Source: Phoronis australis
Lineage: Eukaryota > Phoronida > Phoronidae
Direction of reading: 5' to 3'
Length of the DNA: 64,000 nt
NCBI GenBank assembly: GCA_002633005.1
Contig: NMRA01000026.1
Span: 1,506,710 to 1,570,709, forward strand
Part shown: piece after piece, positions 45,844 to 58,059 of the stretch
How the letters are laid out: every line of letters begins with the position of its first letter
Position numbering within the stretch: position 1 is the stretch's first letter
Notes under the pieces: generated by a model
Database searches by the model: none
The model's input: the letters and a program-made list of their open reading frames with translations, nothing else
Told to the model about the DNA's origin: nothing
Translations under genes and position numbers: made by a program

Positions 45844-45881
45844 CAAGATGGCGGACGACCTTTGGAGACTGACGACGAGAG
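45844..45881 (+). promoter_or_regulatory. YY1-like site and possible divergent first exon
   Basis: CAAGATGGCGG at 45844-45854 matches the YY1 consensus that often overlaps start codons of TATA-less genes. The ATG at 45848 opens MADDLWRLTTR, and a donor-like GAGAG|GTAATC follows at 45881. It faces away from SRSF2-like gene A. No downstream exon of such a gene could be identified on the plus strand, so the transcript is only a suggestion. Confidence 0.3.
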
Positions 45882-45896
45882 GTAATCGGACTATAT

Positions 45897-45992
45897 GATC
45901 CGTCACATTTACAAAATATCGCAAAAACGGGTGATGAGGCTGGATCACGCACTGTTGGCTTACTTACGGCCAAATCGCAATCAAGGTCCATA
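45897..45992 (+). repeat. Haplotype-like copy beside single-N gap, copy 2
   Basis: Partner of 45573-45668. Downstream it continues to a further 200 bp of open frame without recognisable content. Confidence 0.6.
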
Positions 45993-46156
45993 TTTGGTGG
46001 CCACTTTTGGTGACGAAGGTTGTCGTATAACTGTAAAAGCTGGGTTATTTTCAAGTAGGCCGACCATCATTCCAGGTTTGTCTGAATCTAAAATATTTTT
46101 GCACAAGAACCACCGAATAAAATTTTATGGCCCATTGCATCGCAGTTGTATAAAAG

Positions 46157-47427
46157 GGTACGTACACTACAACCGACCATGCAAAAATTCACTTTGATAA
46201 GGTAGCTGTTAATTTAATAAGTTTTTGATTAAATTGAAGAAGTATCACATACTCAAATAAGAAAAGTTATTACCGTGCTGATCAAGTTGTTCTAGATGAT
46301 GATACATTGCATATCTTAACACAGTATAATGCGAACTTCCTTCTCTTGCAATATGATTCTTACAAAAAGAAAATGACAAGTAACTGCTTTTCAAAAACTT
46401 TGGTGCTATTTACCTAGTTTTCAATGCTAGGCCCAGTGTTCCACTTGTAAACAGTAAAAAATGGTACTGGTTGGGGGGANGTACACAACGCACAGTCACA
46501 ACGTCAAATTTTGACTAATTAGGTTACAAATGTATGGGATGGTCTCGAGTTTTGTGCTGCCTCTACTTGTTGGTTTGTTGCAAACTGAAGTTGTCTTGAG
46601 AGATAGAGAACCTGCCTCTGCAACATCAGTTGTCACATAACGTGTCTTCTAGGATTTTCAGTACTAGCCGATCCTGTGTGGCATTTTATTGTCCACAAAT
46701 TTGATAATGTCCATAGTTTTTTGTCAGACTGTATTCATTTTGGAAATATGAGTATTGTTCATGAGAACAGCAGCTGTATGTAAAAATTCTTGTGGACAAT
46801 ACTTTATAGCACAGAGGTTGAAAGTACAAACTCTACACATGGGTACGTACACTACATTTCAATGACTTTTCAGGTTTATAAAAAATAATTAAAATTTATT
46901 GAGAGTTAGTTTATTTTCCAATATTCAAAGAGAACAAATAAATGTACAGCATGCAGTCATGTGCATATCGGTCTGTCATTCTTTGAAAACAGGCACATGT
47001 TAAAATATAGGGGTAAGTACACTATACAAATGCTAATATTTCACTCAAAACAAATGTATTTGTAATTAACAACCTATTAACCTAGCATTTTTAATGGAGG
47101 AAGTTGTCTGTGACAAGTGTTGCTTATTTACTGTGTAATATTTTTGTTTCATAGTATTTATTCACATGGGGGTACGTACACTACACAGGTGTACGTACAC
47201 TACATTTCAATGACATGTCAGGTTTGTAACTAAATACTAAGAATCTTCTGAGAGTAAGTTGATTTACTAAATCAATGCAAAGAGAAAAAAATAAAAAGCA
47301 CAGCTTTTATGTGAATATCTGCCATACTTTGAAAATAGGCACAAATATAATATAGGGGTACGTACACCACACAAATGCAATATTTCACTCAAAACAAATG
47401 TATTTGCAATAAACACCCTTTTAACGT
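46157..47427 (+). repeat. Region of repeated GGGTACGTACACTAC motifs in about 340-bp units
   Basis: The word GGGTACGTACACTAC or close variants occurs near 46157, 46842, 47012, 47169, 47190 and 47357, with a possible seventh at the N (46480). Two longer blocks, 46848-47099 and 47189-47427, align to each other: both have ACTACATTTCAATGAC near the start and TTCACTCAAAACAAATGTAT near the end. It is non-coding, and the palindromic GTACGTAC core is the constant part. Confidence 0.6.
46480..46480. other. Single-base assembly gap
   Basis: One N within a G-rich run next to GTACACAACG. Confidence 0.9.
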
Positions 47428-47430
47428 TAC

Positions 47431-47997
47431 GGCGCCCCCCCCCCACAATAGCAATTCTTCAGAAAAAGAATTTTTTCCAAAAATATTACATGTACATGTA
47501 CACTGTATGATATTGCGCAAGACAACTTTACTATACACCAGTCACAAACGTGTGGAGTGTAATAGAATGACACGGCATGACAGATAAGATAAAAACGTTG
47601 CACGTCAATTCGCCTGAATATCAGGGTTGCGGCACCACAGTATTTATCCTAATCAAATCAAAACATATCTTAGAGTAAAGAAGCTAGTTACCTAAAGAAA
47701 TCAGCTATAGAACTGCTCTTTCAGCGGTGGATCCATCTAAAATGCTTGGCTACTTCAGAAGCGTCAACGGAAGCGTGCGCACAATTGATCTTCGCGCGTT
47801 TTGCCGATGAGCCACGAAGACTCAGCAATTCACAATGCAATTTTTTTAGAGTGAAACCCCCCCCCCCTCAATTTTTCCAAGTTGGTTTACTTGGGGTTTA
47901 CACACGCTAGCGGTGCCGTTTTTGTTTTGCTGGAGACGTTTTTTTTATTTTTGGGTCCTGGCCCAAGGGGGGGTTAAACCCTCTGAATCCGCCACTG
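47431..47997 (+). mobile_element. Second copy of the right end of the hAT-like element
   Basis: About 570 bp matching 21328-21941, including ATTACATGTACATGTACAC, GGTTTACACACGCTAGCGG and the terminus GAATCCGCCACTG. The left part of the element is absent. The poly-C tract at 47431-47446 marks where similarity starts. Confidence 0.65.
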
Positions 47998-47999
47998 TG

Positions 48000-50900
48000 A
48001 TTTTAGGGTGAAAAGTGCCGATTTTGCACTTTTTTGCCCTTATTTTTCTTAGTTCAGTTTGGTTTCCACTGGGAGTGAAAGGGTCAAAAATAGAAGAGAG
48101 TACAAAGTTTCTGCGCTCATCTGTAGGACTTGTGATGTGAAATGACTCAAAACTTTTCTTTATTTGCATGCAGTTTTTGACAGAGAGAAGAAAGGGTGAA
48201 GAGTCCATTGACGTGTATTCTGATAGTCAAATCCTGTTCAGTGCCTCCTAACCTGAAAGGGGTTTCCCAGATTTCAACCAATAGGAATGACTGAATGCTA
48301 CGTGTAGACTCTAACCTGATTAACTGGTCACTCCCAAAACCGGCGATGGCTGTCCCGGCTAAGAAAACGTTATCTAGTCACGTAGTAACTCTAACTTAAT
48401 TTCGAGAAATAACCTTCAAAATGTTTTTCAGCAGAAAATTAACACTTTTAGGTCTCCGTCGCTGGGAATTTTGAAATGATCGGTGATCTATCAGGATGCG
48501 CGCCTGATCCCGAAAAATCTACATTCCCTCCCCAAATTCTCTTTTTAATATTTTTCCAGTATTTCCNNNNNNNNNNNNNNNNNNNNNNNNNNNNNNNNNN
48601 NNNNNNNNNNNNNNNNNNNNNNNNNNNNNNNNNNNNNNNNNNNNNNNNNNNNNNNNNNNNNNNNNNNNNNNNNNNNNNNNNNNNNNNNNNNNNNNNNNNN
48701 NNNNNNNNNNNNNNNNNCCCCCCCACCCAACTCAAAATCCTGAATCCGCCCCTGTTATCTTGGAATCCTAGTTCCGCCACTGGGGTTTAACAGAATAGTC
48801 GGACGACACAAACACAATACAGAAGCAGGGGTTTACTTTTAAGCGTGAACTGGAGAGCTGGCCATTCGGCGTCAGGCCAAAAACTCTCACGAATACGCTG
48901 AATAGTAAGAATTTCCAGTGAAAGTGAGCCCAACACATTCATTAGTCGAAACCTGCCCGATAGTATAGGGGCCCTGACTGGTCACTTTAGTTGCGGGCGA
49001 TAATACTCAACTCCAATGCTGCAAGCTAGTAGTCAGTGAGTCGAGGCTACGGTACTCTTAGTGGTGGATTAGTGGCACCAAGGCCGGATTTCCCATTAAG
49101 TATTACAGTAGGGCTTCGAATAATTTCAGGGTTCCCACACAAAAGAGAGGTCTCACCCCGAGGGGACCAACACACGGCAGCAAAACGTAGGAGTATAAAC
49201 AAACGTGCACTTAGCTGAAAGTGGCTTCGACAGTATATCATACTAAAGGTACGAACAGCGAGTGCCTTGTACTGCGTTCGGTACTTGGGACTTGGAGCTA
49301 ACACTTCGCTCACGACCGGGTGCAGGGCATGGTTTGGCGGCTTAATCCGAATGCAGTCGTTTTTGACCGGGGTGCAGCTGGTAAACTAGGACACCCATCC
49401 ATTTAAAAGTGACATTTCATTTGTAAAGAGTTTCCATGGAAAAGTAGAAATGCACGAGTTTTGTAGTTCAGAAACCGGCTCTTTGTAGGGCTTAACTTCA
49501 CAAACTCATTTGAACCCAACCCTCTCGTGAATTGTTTTTCAATTTAATTAAACATAGTGGATGGGGTTATACAAAAAAATGAAAGTCCAGAATTCTCAAC
49601 TCTGAATAATAGGAATATTGAGAATTTCTGTTCGGAATTTGACTGAAAAGGCATCCTAGCAAAAGGAATTTTGTTGTAACCGTGTCATTTTTCGTAAAGA
49701 ATTTTGTAGTGAAAGGCGCCTAAATTCGTAGGAAAACTGGCACCGAGCGGCACATTCTAAATGCCGCTCTTGCGAAGACCGGTCACTATTTGATTTGGTC
49801 AAACTCTACCCACTCCTCCAGTGCCACTTTTGTCAGGTCACCCTTAATCGTCGCAGAGGTTTTATTCGGACCTTAATGACGCTGCAAATCAGTTCGCCCT
49901 AGGAACCAGTACTTACTGGTTCCTAGGTTCGACCAGTGGGGAACAAAGCCCTGAATAAAAAATTTTGAGCCCAAACGCACTGCCAATTTCGCTTTCGATA
50001 ACCGTTAATATTGAAGGTCCCGTTAACTGTTTCCAAAACGTTTGAGACAATCATAACATCCCCACGAACCGGCCAGGAAATGTGCGTAAGCCTAAAAATT
50101 AATCAGGTTTGTACAAGTTATAAACCCATATCAAAGGAATTCAATGACACTGGACCCTAGCGAATAAAACCAGGAATTTGTGTTTAAGAATAATAAGAGA
50201 CCACTTATGTGTGAGCAAACGGACAGTTTGATTTTCGTTAACATCATCAATCAAAATATGGCTTACGTCACACCAAGGTGGGTTTCTAGCCTGTATAAAA
50301 GTACACTAACATAAAAGTACGTAACTCTTGTGAGAAAGGATTCGTTCATTAGCATTTCAAGCACCGAAAAAATGATTCAGAGGTATCCAAGCGGTTAGTT
50401 ACCAATCAAGTTCATTTTTCAACTGTTCACGTCCAGACATTGATGTGAAAAACTTTTTCACACAGATTAAAAGCACACTTATTTATTATACCTTTTGCAG
50501 CAATTATCAACAAAAATCTCAACCATGCCTCAACTACTTATACAAAATGTATCTCGTTAACAATCAGACGACCTAGTAAAAATAGTTGCCAACTGACGTG
50601 TGTTGTAGAACACAGAGGCCAACGTCCAGAGTGCCAGGGCATTCTGTGAGCGTACTTCAATAAAAAATTTACCTAGTAATAATACAAAGACCGAGGTGAT
50701 GCAGTATCACGCAGAACATGAACTTTCATAACTCACACCTAGGAGTTCCTAGAGCCAGTTTTCCGTCAGAGGTCAGGTTTAAAAATTTGAGATTGAGAAC
50801 ATCTACTGGTCGAGAGCTTGCCACACATGACCAACGGATAGGTTTCGTTCATCCCCCACCATCAAAATGCATTTGGACTTTTTTTCTAGAAACCATAGAC

Positions 50901-52150
50901 GCACCTGAGGGGGGCTCGGGGACCTCCAACGAACCCCCAATTTGGTAAATTGGGCAAAAAGTCCGAGCAAACGAGACATAAGTCCACAAGAATTCGACGC
51001 AGAAGTCGTAGGCCGTTTTTTTTAGTACTCATAGATTTTCTTCGGCAAAAGGTCCTCAAAACGAGAAATTCGAGCCCCCTATATTTTAGGTTGGGTGCGC
51101 GCATGGAAACTTATCCCCGGGTTCATACACTTAACTGCACACTATTATTCACTGGGCAAGAACATGACCCCAATCAGGTTACAGATCTCCCCACATTCAA
51201 TCATAGGTTAAAACTAGAACAATTCACTGGCAGCAGTTGGGTCACTTTCATGTTTAAATAAAAGCAGTTTCAAACTCACCTTCCAACACAAAACCTAACT
51301 TTTGATTTTGGCAACTTGCCTTTACGAAATCGGTCTCAAAATTATTCAAGCTGGAGACCATGCTGGGGCTTCAAAATAACTGACACTTCGTTATTGATGG
51401 GGACAAGGGTCAACAATTTGACTTGTGACACCCGTCATGTAATGTGCCCCGCATGGTCTCAACGAATAATGAACGGTCATTCCTTTGCAAGACCAAAAAC
51501 CACTTCACACCTGTATCTTTACATTATTACATTGGACATTTATAGAATGTTGCCTTAGTTTGCATATTATGTTTTGGCTTTGCACACTAAATGCATACAA
51601 CTGCACTGGTACAGTCTAGAATTCAAATCGACAGTTAGTCCCTTGCAAACCCAGAAATCCCTTCTAAACATGAGTAAGGATTTTGGGGCATATTTTATGG
51701 CATAAGCCGTTGTTCCCTTCTTCAGCGGAATGGGGTTTATAGTCACTTAAACAAAAAAAAAACAGGGAAATAGACTCTATAACAAAACAAAAGAATCAAC
51801 CTATACACAAACTCAGAAACATAAGTTTAAGAGTAGTGGTGTGTGATAGTGCTTACAGAAATAACTTTCAACAAGCACCAGTGTGTTCAGGATACTAAGT
51901 ACTGCATACACCACAACTGTTGCGAGTTTGACTGTGTCCCAATCCAGCAATAACTGACCCGAGTAATGAATGTGTAGATGTGTTTTAGGTTTTAAAGCAA
52001 ATACCTATTGTATTTAATCTGCTGTAAATTAACTTGTTCATAAAAGTGTGTATGCTTTTGTGGTCCATTTTGATACCAAGTGTAGCATAGACCAGTTTTA
52101 TTCTACTGCAAAGGCAATAGATGAATGACTGTATAACACGGGTTGCAAAA
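48000..52150. other. Intergenic DNA with no supportable gene
   Basis: Transposon-end words (GAATCCGCCCCTG near 48743, GTTCCGCCACTG near 48771) flank an N gap. The rest has only short open frames (for example 50718-50948 and 50950-51261) with no recognisable domains, splice context or repeats that I could delimit. Confidence 0.4.
48567..48717. other. Assembly gap of 151 N
   Basis: A run of N inside sequence resembling a CAG-type transposon (its right terminus at about 48755). Open frames crossing it are meaningless. Confidence 0.99.
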
Positions 52151-52157
52151 TAACGGA

Positions 52158-52370
52158 GACCAGCACAGCTTTGTAGTGTGTTCACCTTGCAGAAATGTAA
52201 TGAATATTGTTTATTAAGGAGCATCTGTACATGTGTCTGGTTTCAGGTGTCAGTGACTAGCACAGCTTCGTATAACATAGTGTGTTCACTCTGCTGCACG
52301 TGTATTATGGCTGTTTATAAGGAGGTGTCTGTACATGAGTTTGGTCATGATGTATCAGCGACCAGCACAG
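52158..52370 (+). repeat. Tandem repeat, about 100-bp unit, two copies plus
   Basis: Units start at GACCAGCACAGCTTTG (52158), GACTAGCACAGCTTCG (about 52255) and GACCAGCACAGCCCC (about 52356). Each contains TAGTGTGTTCAC and AAGGAGnnnTCTGTACATG. It is non-coding and sits just downstream of SRSF2-like gene B. Confidence 0.65.
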
Positions 52371-52525
52371 CCCCACATTACTCTTCAGCAGCAAAAGGCA
52401 GCAAGCAGCTCTGCACCGCCCAGACAGCTTCTTGCACTGCTCAGGCCCACTACTGCTCGTAACTTACAGCAACGCCTAAGATAAGTCAAGAAAATGGGCG
52501 TTAAGACAGCACAAAGTAAAACAGG

Positions 52526-52531
52526 TTTATT
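52526..52531 (-). terminator. Polyadenylation signal of SRSF2-like gene B
   Basis: AATAAA on the minus strand (TTTGTAATAAACCTG), about 490 bp beyond the stop codon at 53018-53020. Confidence 0.45.
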
Positions 52532-53017
52532 ACAAAGATTAAAATATCAAACGCAGCTACCTACTACTGACATTATACCAAAAAATCAATGTATGAGCCA
52601 CTTGTATTGTTTAAGCAGCATACAATAAGTTCTCTCCATCAAAGGGCTTTCACTGATTTTTGAGTGTTGCCGAAATATATTTGCCATCAGAAACCAAACC
52701 AAGTTAAACAAAATGTATTTGTTTGGCTCCAAACTCATACATTTGTGCCCATTGTTTATATTCTTGAAAACATATTCTGCTGCACTGAGAACAGCTAATC
52801 AACTAAATCTCTCCCGAAAAGCATGCATAGCAATGTAGCTTAGAAAATAGTACATGCATTAAGCAAGTCAAACTCAGCTAATGCAGCACACAACACAAAA
52901 ATAAAGTCTTCATTATTCACATTCATGATATTAACCTGAAGTCAGCTCTCACAGCAACCAGCACTACGATACAAGAGGCAGTACAGCAATGAGAGTTCAC
53001 GCCACCTTCAGGACATT

Positions 53018-56000
53018 TCAGGACTTAGATCGACTGCGAGAAGGTGACCTGGAAGCTCGTCTCTGGGGACTAGCACTTCTACTAGGACTTTGTCTCCTAC
53101 GGTTGGGAGATTGACTGCGACTACGACTTCGACTATACGACCTCTGCCTCTGCCGTCTGTATGGTGACCTTGACCTTGATCTGGAGTAGGACCTGAAATT
53201 TTGGAGGTTTGACAGGCTGTGTGAAAATGACACAATGGCAAATTGGTGGAGACAATTAATACATAAATTTAAGACTAAATAAAAGTATTTAATGAATCTT
53301 GAACAGAACTGAGTCAGTCAGGTTTTAAATGATAATCAACAAGCAAGTTAACACTAGAGATTAAAACTGACAACCTACCGTCCGTATCTGCCTTGAACTC
53401 CTCCTCCATACCGCCGAGGAGGACCTCGGCGCTCATTGGCAGGCCTGTCGTATTTCGCCATGTGCACTCTTAGCTCTCTGCCCTCCAGGATTTCACCATC
53501 CAATGCTTTAATGGCATCTTCTGCATCCCGTCTGTGGTAGTATCGGACAAAAGCAAAACCTGTAAAAGATGTTATGGTTATGCCAATGCAATTAAATACA
53601 AGTTTAGCTTGGTTCCGCTTCCTTTCCTAATCAACGATAAAACAACACTAAGCCTGTAACAGAAAATAATGCACTTATAATGTTATCTCAGCCATGCCAA
53701 GTGTTATTTAATCTTTCTGTACAACAGGGCTTGGAATGACCAACGACAGAAAACGCGGAAAATTTTACAATTACGGCCCAAGACATGCGCGCTGCCCGAT
53801 GTGAGCCTTCGCCGACAAAAATCGGTAGGAAAAAAAAAAAAAAAAAACGTTACCACCATCAGTAGCATGCGTCTGCGTCTTTTTATCTCGTCCATGCACT
53901 TCTCCACTCCCACCCCCACACATTTTTGGCTGCAGAGCCGTAGTATTTGTCACCGTGGTTAAAAATCACACGAGTCGCCAATGAAAATCCCAACACACTA
54001 TCCCAGATGCCCCGGCAATGTTGACAATTTACATTCCTCCGAAACATAAAGAGCAACTTCCGCTTTTCGAGGTGAACGTCGTCGGCAACGCCGCGGTAAG
54101 AAAGGAATTTGCCGCGGAAATTTTATATCAAATCCGATTTTTTTACGCGGAAATATAATAAAATGCGCGGACAGAACATTTGGAAAAAGCGGAAATCCGC
54201 GTTTCCGCGGAAAATTCCAAGCCCTGGTACAAGTCAGCAGCAAGTACTTCCAGAAATGTTACAGGATTCCTTCTCGACCACCACTTGCTATCACCAGTGA
54301 CCTCTTTTCTGAAAATAGGAACAAGGGGGACTTGAGCATCATTCAATGTCAAATTCTAGATACAACACAGGTGTCAAAAATCTGATGTGTCTGTTTACAG
54401 ACAGTGGCTGGGAAATGGGCCAAGATTTTGAAATCTGTCACATAAGTCCACTCAGATAAAGGCAAATCATCAAAACCAATAAACAATTATGCACAGAACT
54501 GTATTTTGGACATTTATGTTTTATTTGATATATAAAGTGAGTTTGAATTTGGAGTAGATAAAACCATTATAAAGTCATTGAATAAATAAAAGGTTTATGT
54601 TATGTTAATGACATTTTTTCCACTTAACTGCTCAATGCTATCAGATGGATACACCACTACATGGCACCGCAGCTGTACAAAGTGTGTGGTCAGAGTTTTT
54701 TTTGAAAATTTACATTCCCAGTTTTGGAATCCTGTATAAACACCTGCTTCTAAGGTCTCCCTTTATGCATAAAGGTACTTAGTAACATGACTTTGATAAT
54801 TTAATCACTGTGAGGCATAATTCCCCGAAAATCTTCCATCGTATGGAAGGCCTATGGGATGGCTACCGTCTCTACTGCCAGTTGAGACAGTGTCACAGTG
54901 GTACTGTGTACTCCGCTGGTCGCTAACTTTACATGATATAAGTGTACGAGGTAACAAGCTGAAGTACCCAGCTGGGGTGAAATTTCGAGGTCTATGTGAA
55001 GTTAACACATAGCAGTTTCAAGGATTTTGATGTCGGTCTTCATATAGCCTAGCTGGTGGGCTAACCAGTACTGCAGATTGCAATACTCAGTGTTCTCCAC
55101 GACCTGTTTTGACTCGACGCGGTAAGGAGTTTGGATTTTGCCGCGTTGAGTTTGGGGAAAGCGCTTCAAGTTTAAAAAGCTGCGTCAGGTTTAAAACCTT
55201 GGCTGGCTTGGCACTTCAGCCCTCAGCATCAAATCAGAGCCTGATTTTACCAACAGCAAACATAGATCACTTTACTAAGAGGCAGTTAACAGTACCGGGT
55301 TCGCCATAATAAGGCGCCCAAGGCGGTTAGTAAAATTCGTTTTGGGGGTGAGGCACTTATTGTAACCCAAGGCGGTTGAAACCCGGTTTCCAAAATGGGT
55401 GAAATCAGAAGCTACGATTCATCAAATTTACGCTGTGTGATGTATCTATAGCCTATGACAGACTTTCTACAAAACTGTGGTGCATTGCTATCAAACTTCG
55501 TTGTTAACTTACGATTATTTCATAGAAAATTGTGCTGAAATCCTAGGGCGAAAACTTGATGATGCGCCACTGCCTCGCGATCGTCGAAAGGGCAGCTTGA
55601 ATACAAATATAGTTTCGACTCAACAAATTACCTGAAATCCTTACTTAAGTTTTCCAAATAGCGTCCCTAACATTTTAAGTTTCTGTGAAGTCGGGATTAA
55701 GAACAAGATAGGTTCAAATCTGCGCAAGATCGTACCCAGCAACATGAGAAAAATCTCTGGACGAACACACTTCGTAGTCACGTGACCTTTGTTTTGAAGA
55801 TCGTCTGCGTGTGTGAGTGAGCGAGCACGTGCATGTCATCAGCCTTCATTTGCTGGTGTAAAAAGGTGTGCATTGAAACTAAAGAAATAACACAAGCAGT
55901 ATCAAAACGTGCGAGAATTGTCTCGGTAGGGCCTAAGGTCGAATGTCATTGTATCGCCGGGTGACTGGATGGGTGACAGGAGTTATTTTTCGCGAGATTC

Positions 56001-57826
56001 GGGGGCACAGGTGTCCCCTATCAGTGGGGCATTTTACCAGGTTTTTACTTTAAAAACACCAATTACGAATATATTAAACAAGTGGTTAATGAAGCAATCC
56101 TTTTTAAAAATAACGCAACAGTTTTACAGCATTAGAAACTTTCTGAAATTAGTGCCAATATTTATTTTTTGCCGATATGCTACCCGTAGTTTCATAGATA
56201 GTTCCCAAAGACTATTAATGTCTGCGATGACAAGTGACAGGTATGTAGCACAAGCTTTCTGGCCATGTGCTTTTAACAACAATTTTTTTATTCGCAAGAC
56301 AGTCTTTTATTCGCAAGACAGTCGTCAGCTGAATGGGCACTTCGAGTATGATTCGCGGTTTTCACGTGTAAGCCCTGCAAAGTGTCAAAAAGTAGGTCAC
56401 ACCTGACCAGTTCAGTGTACATTTTTGAAAGATATATACCATAAATACCAAAAGTGGAGATGTTAATGCTATAGATTAAAGACAGTGTTGACTACTGATA
56501 TAGAACTCAATTTGCGTCGAGTTTGGAATTTGGTATTGTGGAGAACACTGATACTGCCAATGGGATTGGCCGAGAGAAGCCCAACTTGTGATTTTAATTT
56601 AGGAAACACAAATGAATGTTGCCCAAATTAATATTGTCTGATGGAGTGAAGGCAAACACCAAGCTGAAGGAGAGACAAGAGAAACAGAAAATTCAGTAAT
56701 TGTTTACAATGAGGACATTGACCTACACACATGACTTTGTTACCGTTAGATTCCTCACATCGTTATCATTCCAAAAATATATGAAACTGTCTCCTATTCT
56801 GTTCCCTTAGTATTTTATCGTCAAATTTCTGCTCGCACTATTTCCCGGTAGTGATACCGTCATGGCGCCATGTTGAATGGAAGGAGCCATCTGGCGGCCA
56901 AAATCTGAACCAATCTACAGACACCTATACTTTGCAGTTCAAACTGACAGAGACTCGTCGACCTTGGGCCCAAGCTACGGTACCAAAGGTTCGACCCTCA
57001 TTACAAGAATCCAAGAAAAAGGGATTGTTTTCGAGGTACAAATTCGTGAAAAGGGAATCACTTCAGAGAATTTCATGGAAAAGAGGCCAAATGATCACAA
57101 TTCTAAAACTTTGTGGAAAAGGGTGAAATGCTGCCCCTTGTTGCTCCATGTTATCTCAAGAAAACTTTAGAGGGAATATCGCGGGCAAACATCATTCAGA
57201 ATCGATGATGCTGCTTCATTCATTAGCAACAGGTGTCGCTCTAATCTTGAGTTGAGCGAACATGAGGGTGAAAACCGGGAAATTGTGCGAGCAGAAAAAC
57301 GATGATGAAATAACTTGAGGAAACGCAGTAGGGGACATTCATATATTTTTGGAACAACGAGAGCGCTAGGTGGAATCGAACAAAACCAAAATCATGTGAG
57401 TAGGTCAATGTAGTCATATTGCAAATAATTACCAAACATTTAAAATAAGAACTTCAAAGTGAAGCCATGATTTGAACATGTTGAACTGGCAGAAGAAACC
57501 GACTGGTGATTTCCCAGCCGATCAGCCAAGGCAAATGGCATAACATTTGACCACAGCACTTCTGCTAATATTATCACCTCACTCAATAAGGATGAGGCCT
57601 ATGCAAATTGCAGAGGTAAAACAAAACTCGTCAAGCTGAGAAAATGATGAAAGAGGGACCGAAGATTACCGCGGCTTTCGTAATTTCTGTCACGTGGGAT
57701 GTAGACATCGCCAACTTCGCCGTATCTTTCGAATGTTGTTTTCAAAGTTTCTGGATGAGTCTTGTACGATAGATTGTCTACTTTCAGACTAACCATCCCT
57801 TCAATGCTTGGCGGGCCTCGACTCAT
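53018..57826 (-). CDS. SRSF2-like serine/arginine splicing factor, gene B
   Basis: A second SR protein gene. Exons: 57826-57670, 53559-53379, 53192-53018, totalling 513 nt and 170 aa plus stop. It starts [23 protein letters not shown]2 is LKVDNL (14-19) and RNP1 GFAFVRY (53-59), followed by [16 protein letters not shown], a short Gly/Arg hinge and an RS tail of about 57 residues ending SRSRSKS. Both introns interrupt the same codons, in the same phases (1 and 2), as in gene A, showing shared ancestry. It differs in a shorter loop before the intron (RNYESR against RNSGESR), no poly-Gly hinge and a shorter tail. Expected role: exon definition and splice-site choice in the nucleus. It could be called an SRSF2 paralogue; one-to-one orthology with a vertebrate SRSF is not decidable by eye. 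Confidence 0.9.
53725..54226. mobile_element. CAGGGCTTGGAA element with 6-bp flanking repeat
   Basis: A 502-bp element with ends CAGGGCTTGGAAT and, reversed, CAGGGCTTGGAAT, flanked by GTACAA (53719-53724 and 54227-54232). It has many GCGGAAA words inside and a poly-A run near 53829. The CAGGGCTTGG terminus is hAT-like. It lies in SRSF2-like gene B intron 1. Confidence 0.65.
55088..56550. mobile_element. CAGTGTTCTCCAC element with 5-bp target duplication
   Basis: A 1463-bp element with 13-bp terminal inverted repeats CAGTGTTCTCCAC and direct repeat ATACT on each side (55083-55087, 56551-56555). The interior (about 55300-56380) recurs inverted at 39860-40560. No transposase is recognisable. 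It is in SRSF2-like gene B intron 1. Confidence 0.65.
56600..57600. other. SRSF2-like gene B intron 1, proximal part
   Basis: No repeat ends, RNA gene or alternative exon could be supported here. Short open frames (for example 56851-57126) have no recognisable domain. Confidence 0.35.
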
Positions 57827-57984
57827 GGTGCAAGGTTAACAAACGTCTCCCACTTCTTGCCGAAAAACCGCCGACACCACCAAGCCAAAAATGGCTACCA
57901 AGCGACGTAAGTTAACGATTAACAACGGAGACCAACGAACAACGTTATAAACAAAAGTCATGTGACGTGCTGCCAGCAACCCAA

Positions 57985-58050
57985 TAACCTGGTTCCCGGG
58001 CCTCACAAGCTGACGTCACGGATTGCTTGCGAGGGTCTGTGCAGGATACT
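57985..58050. mobile_element. 66-bp insertion-like element upstream of SRSF2-like gene B
   Basis: Begins TAACCTGGTTCCCGGGCCTC and ends GTCTGTGCAGGATACT, flanked by the perfect 10-bp direct repeat AGCAACCCAA (57975-57984 and 58051-58060). It is related to 45472-45541 but inserted into different target sequence. It lies 158 bp upstream of the start codon. Confidence 0.65.
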
Positions 58051-58059
58051 AGCAACCCA

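Noticed and set aside
45895-46197. 100-aa plus-strand frame next to the YY1-like site
   Set aside because: Part of the frame is the duplicated 96-bp segment; no domain, no supported splice link to the ATG at 45848.
48448-48790. Open frames crossing the N run
   Set aside because: They exist only because N codons are not read as stops.
50718-51261. Overlapping 76-aa and 103-aa frames in intergenic DNA
   Set aside because: No recognisable motif, no flanking exons, and composition like its surroundings.
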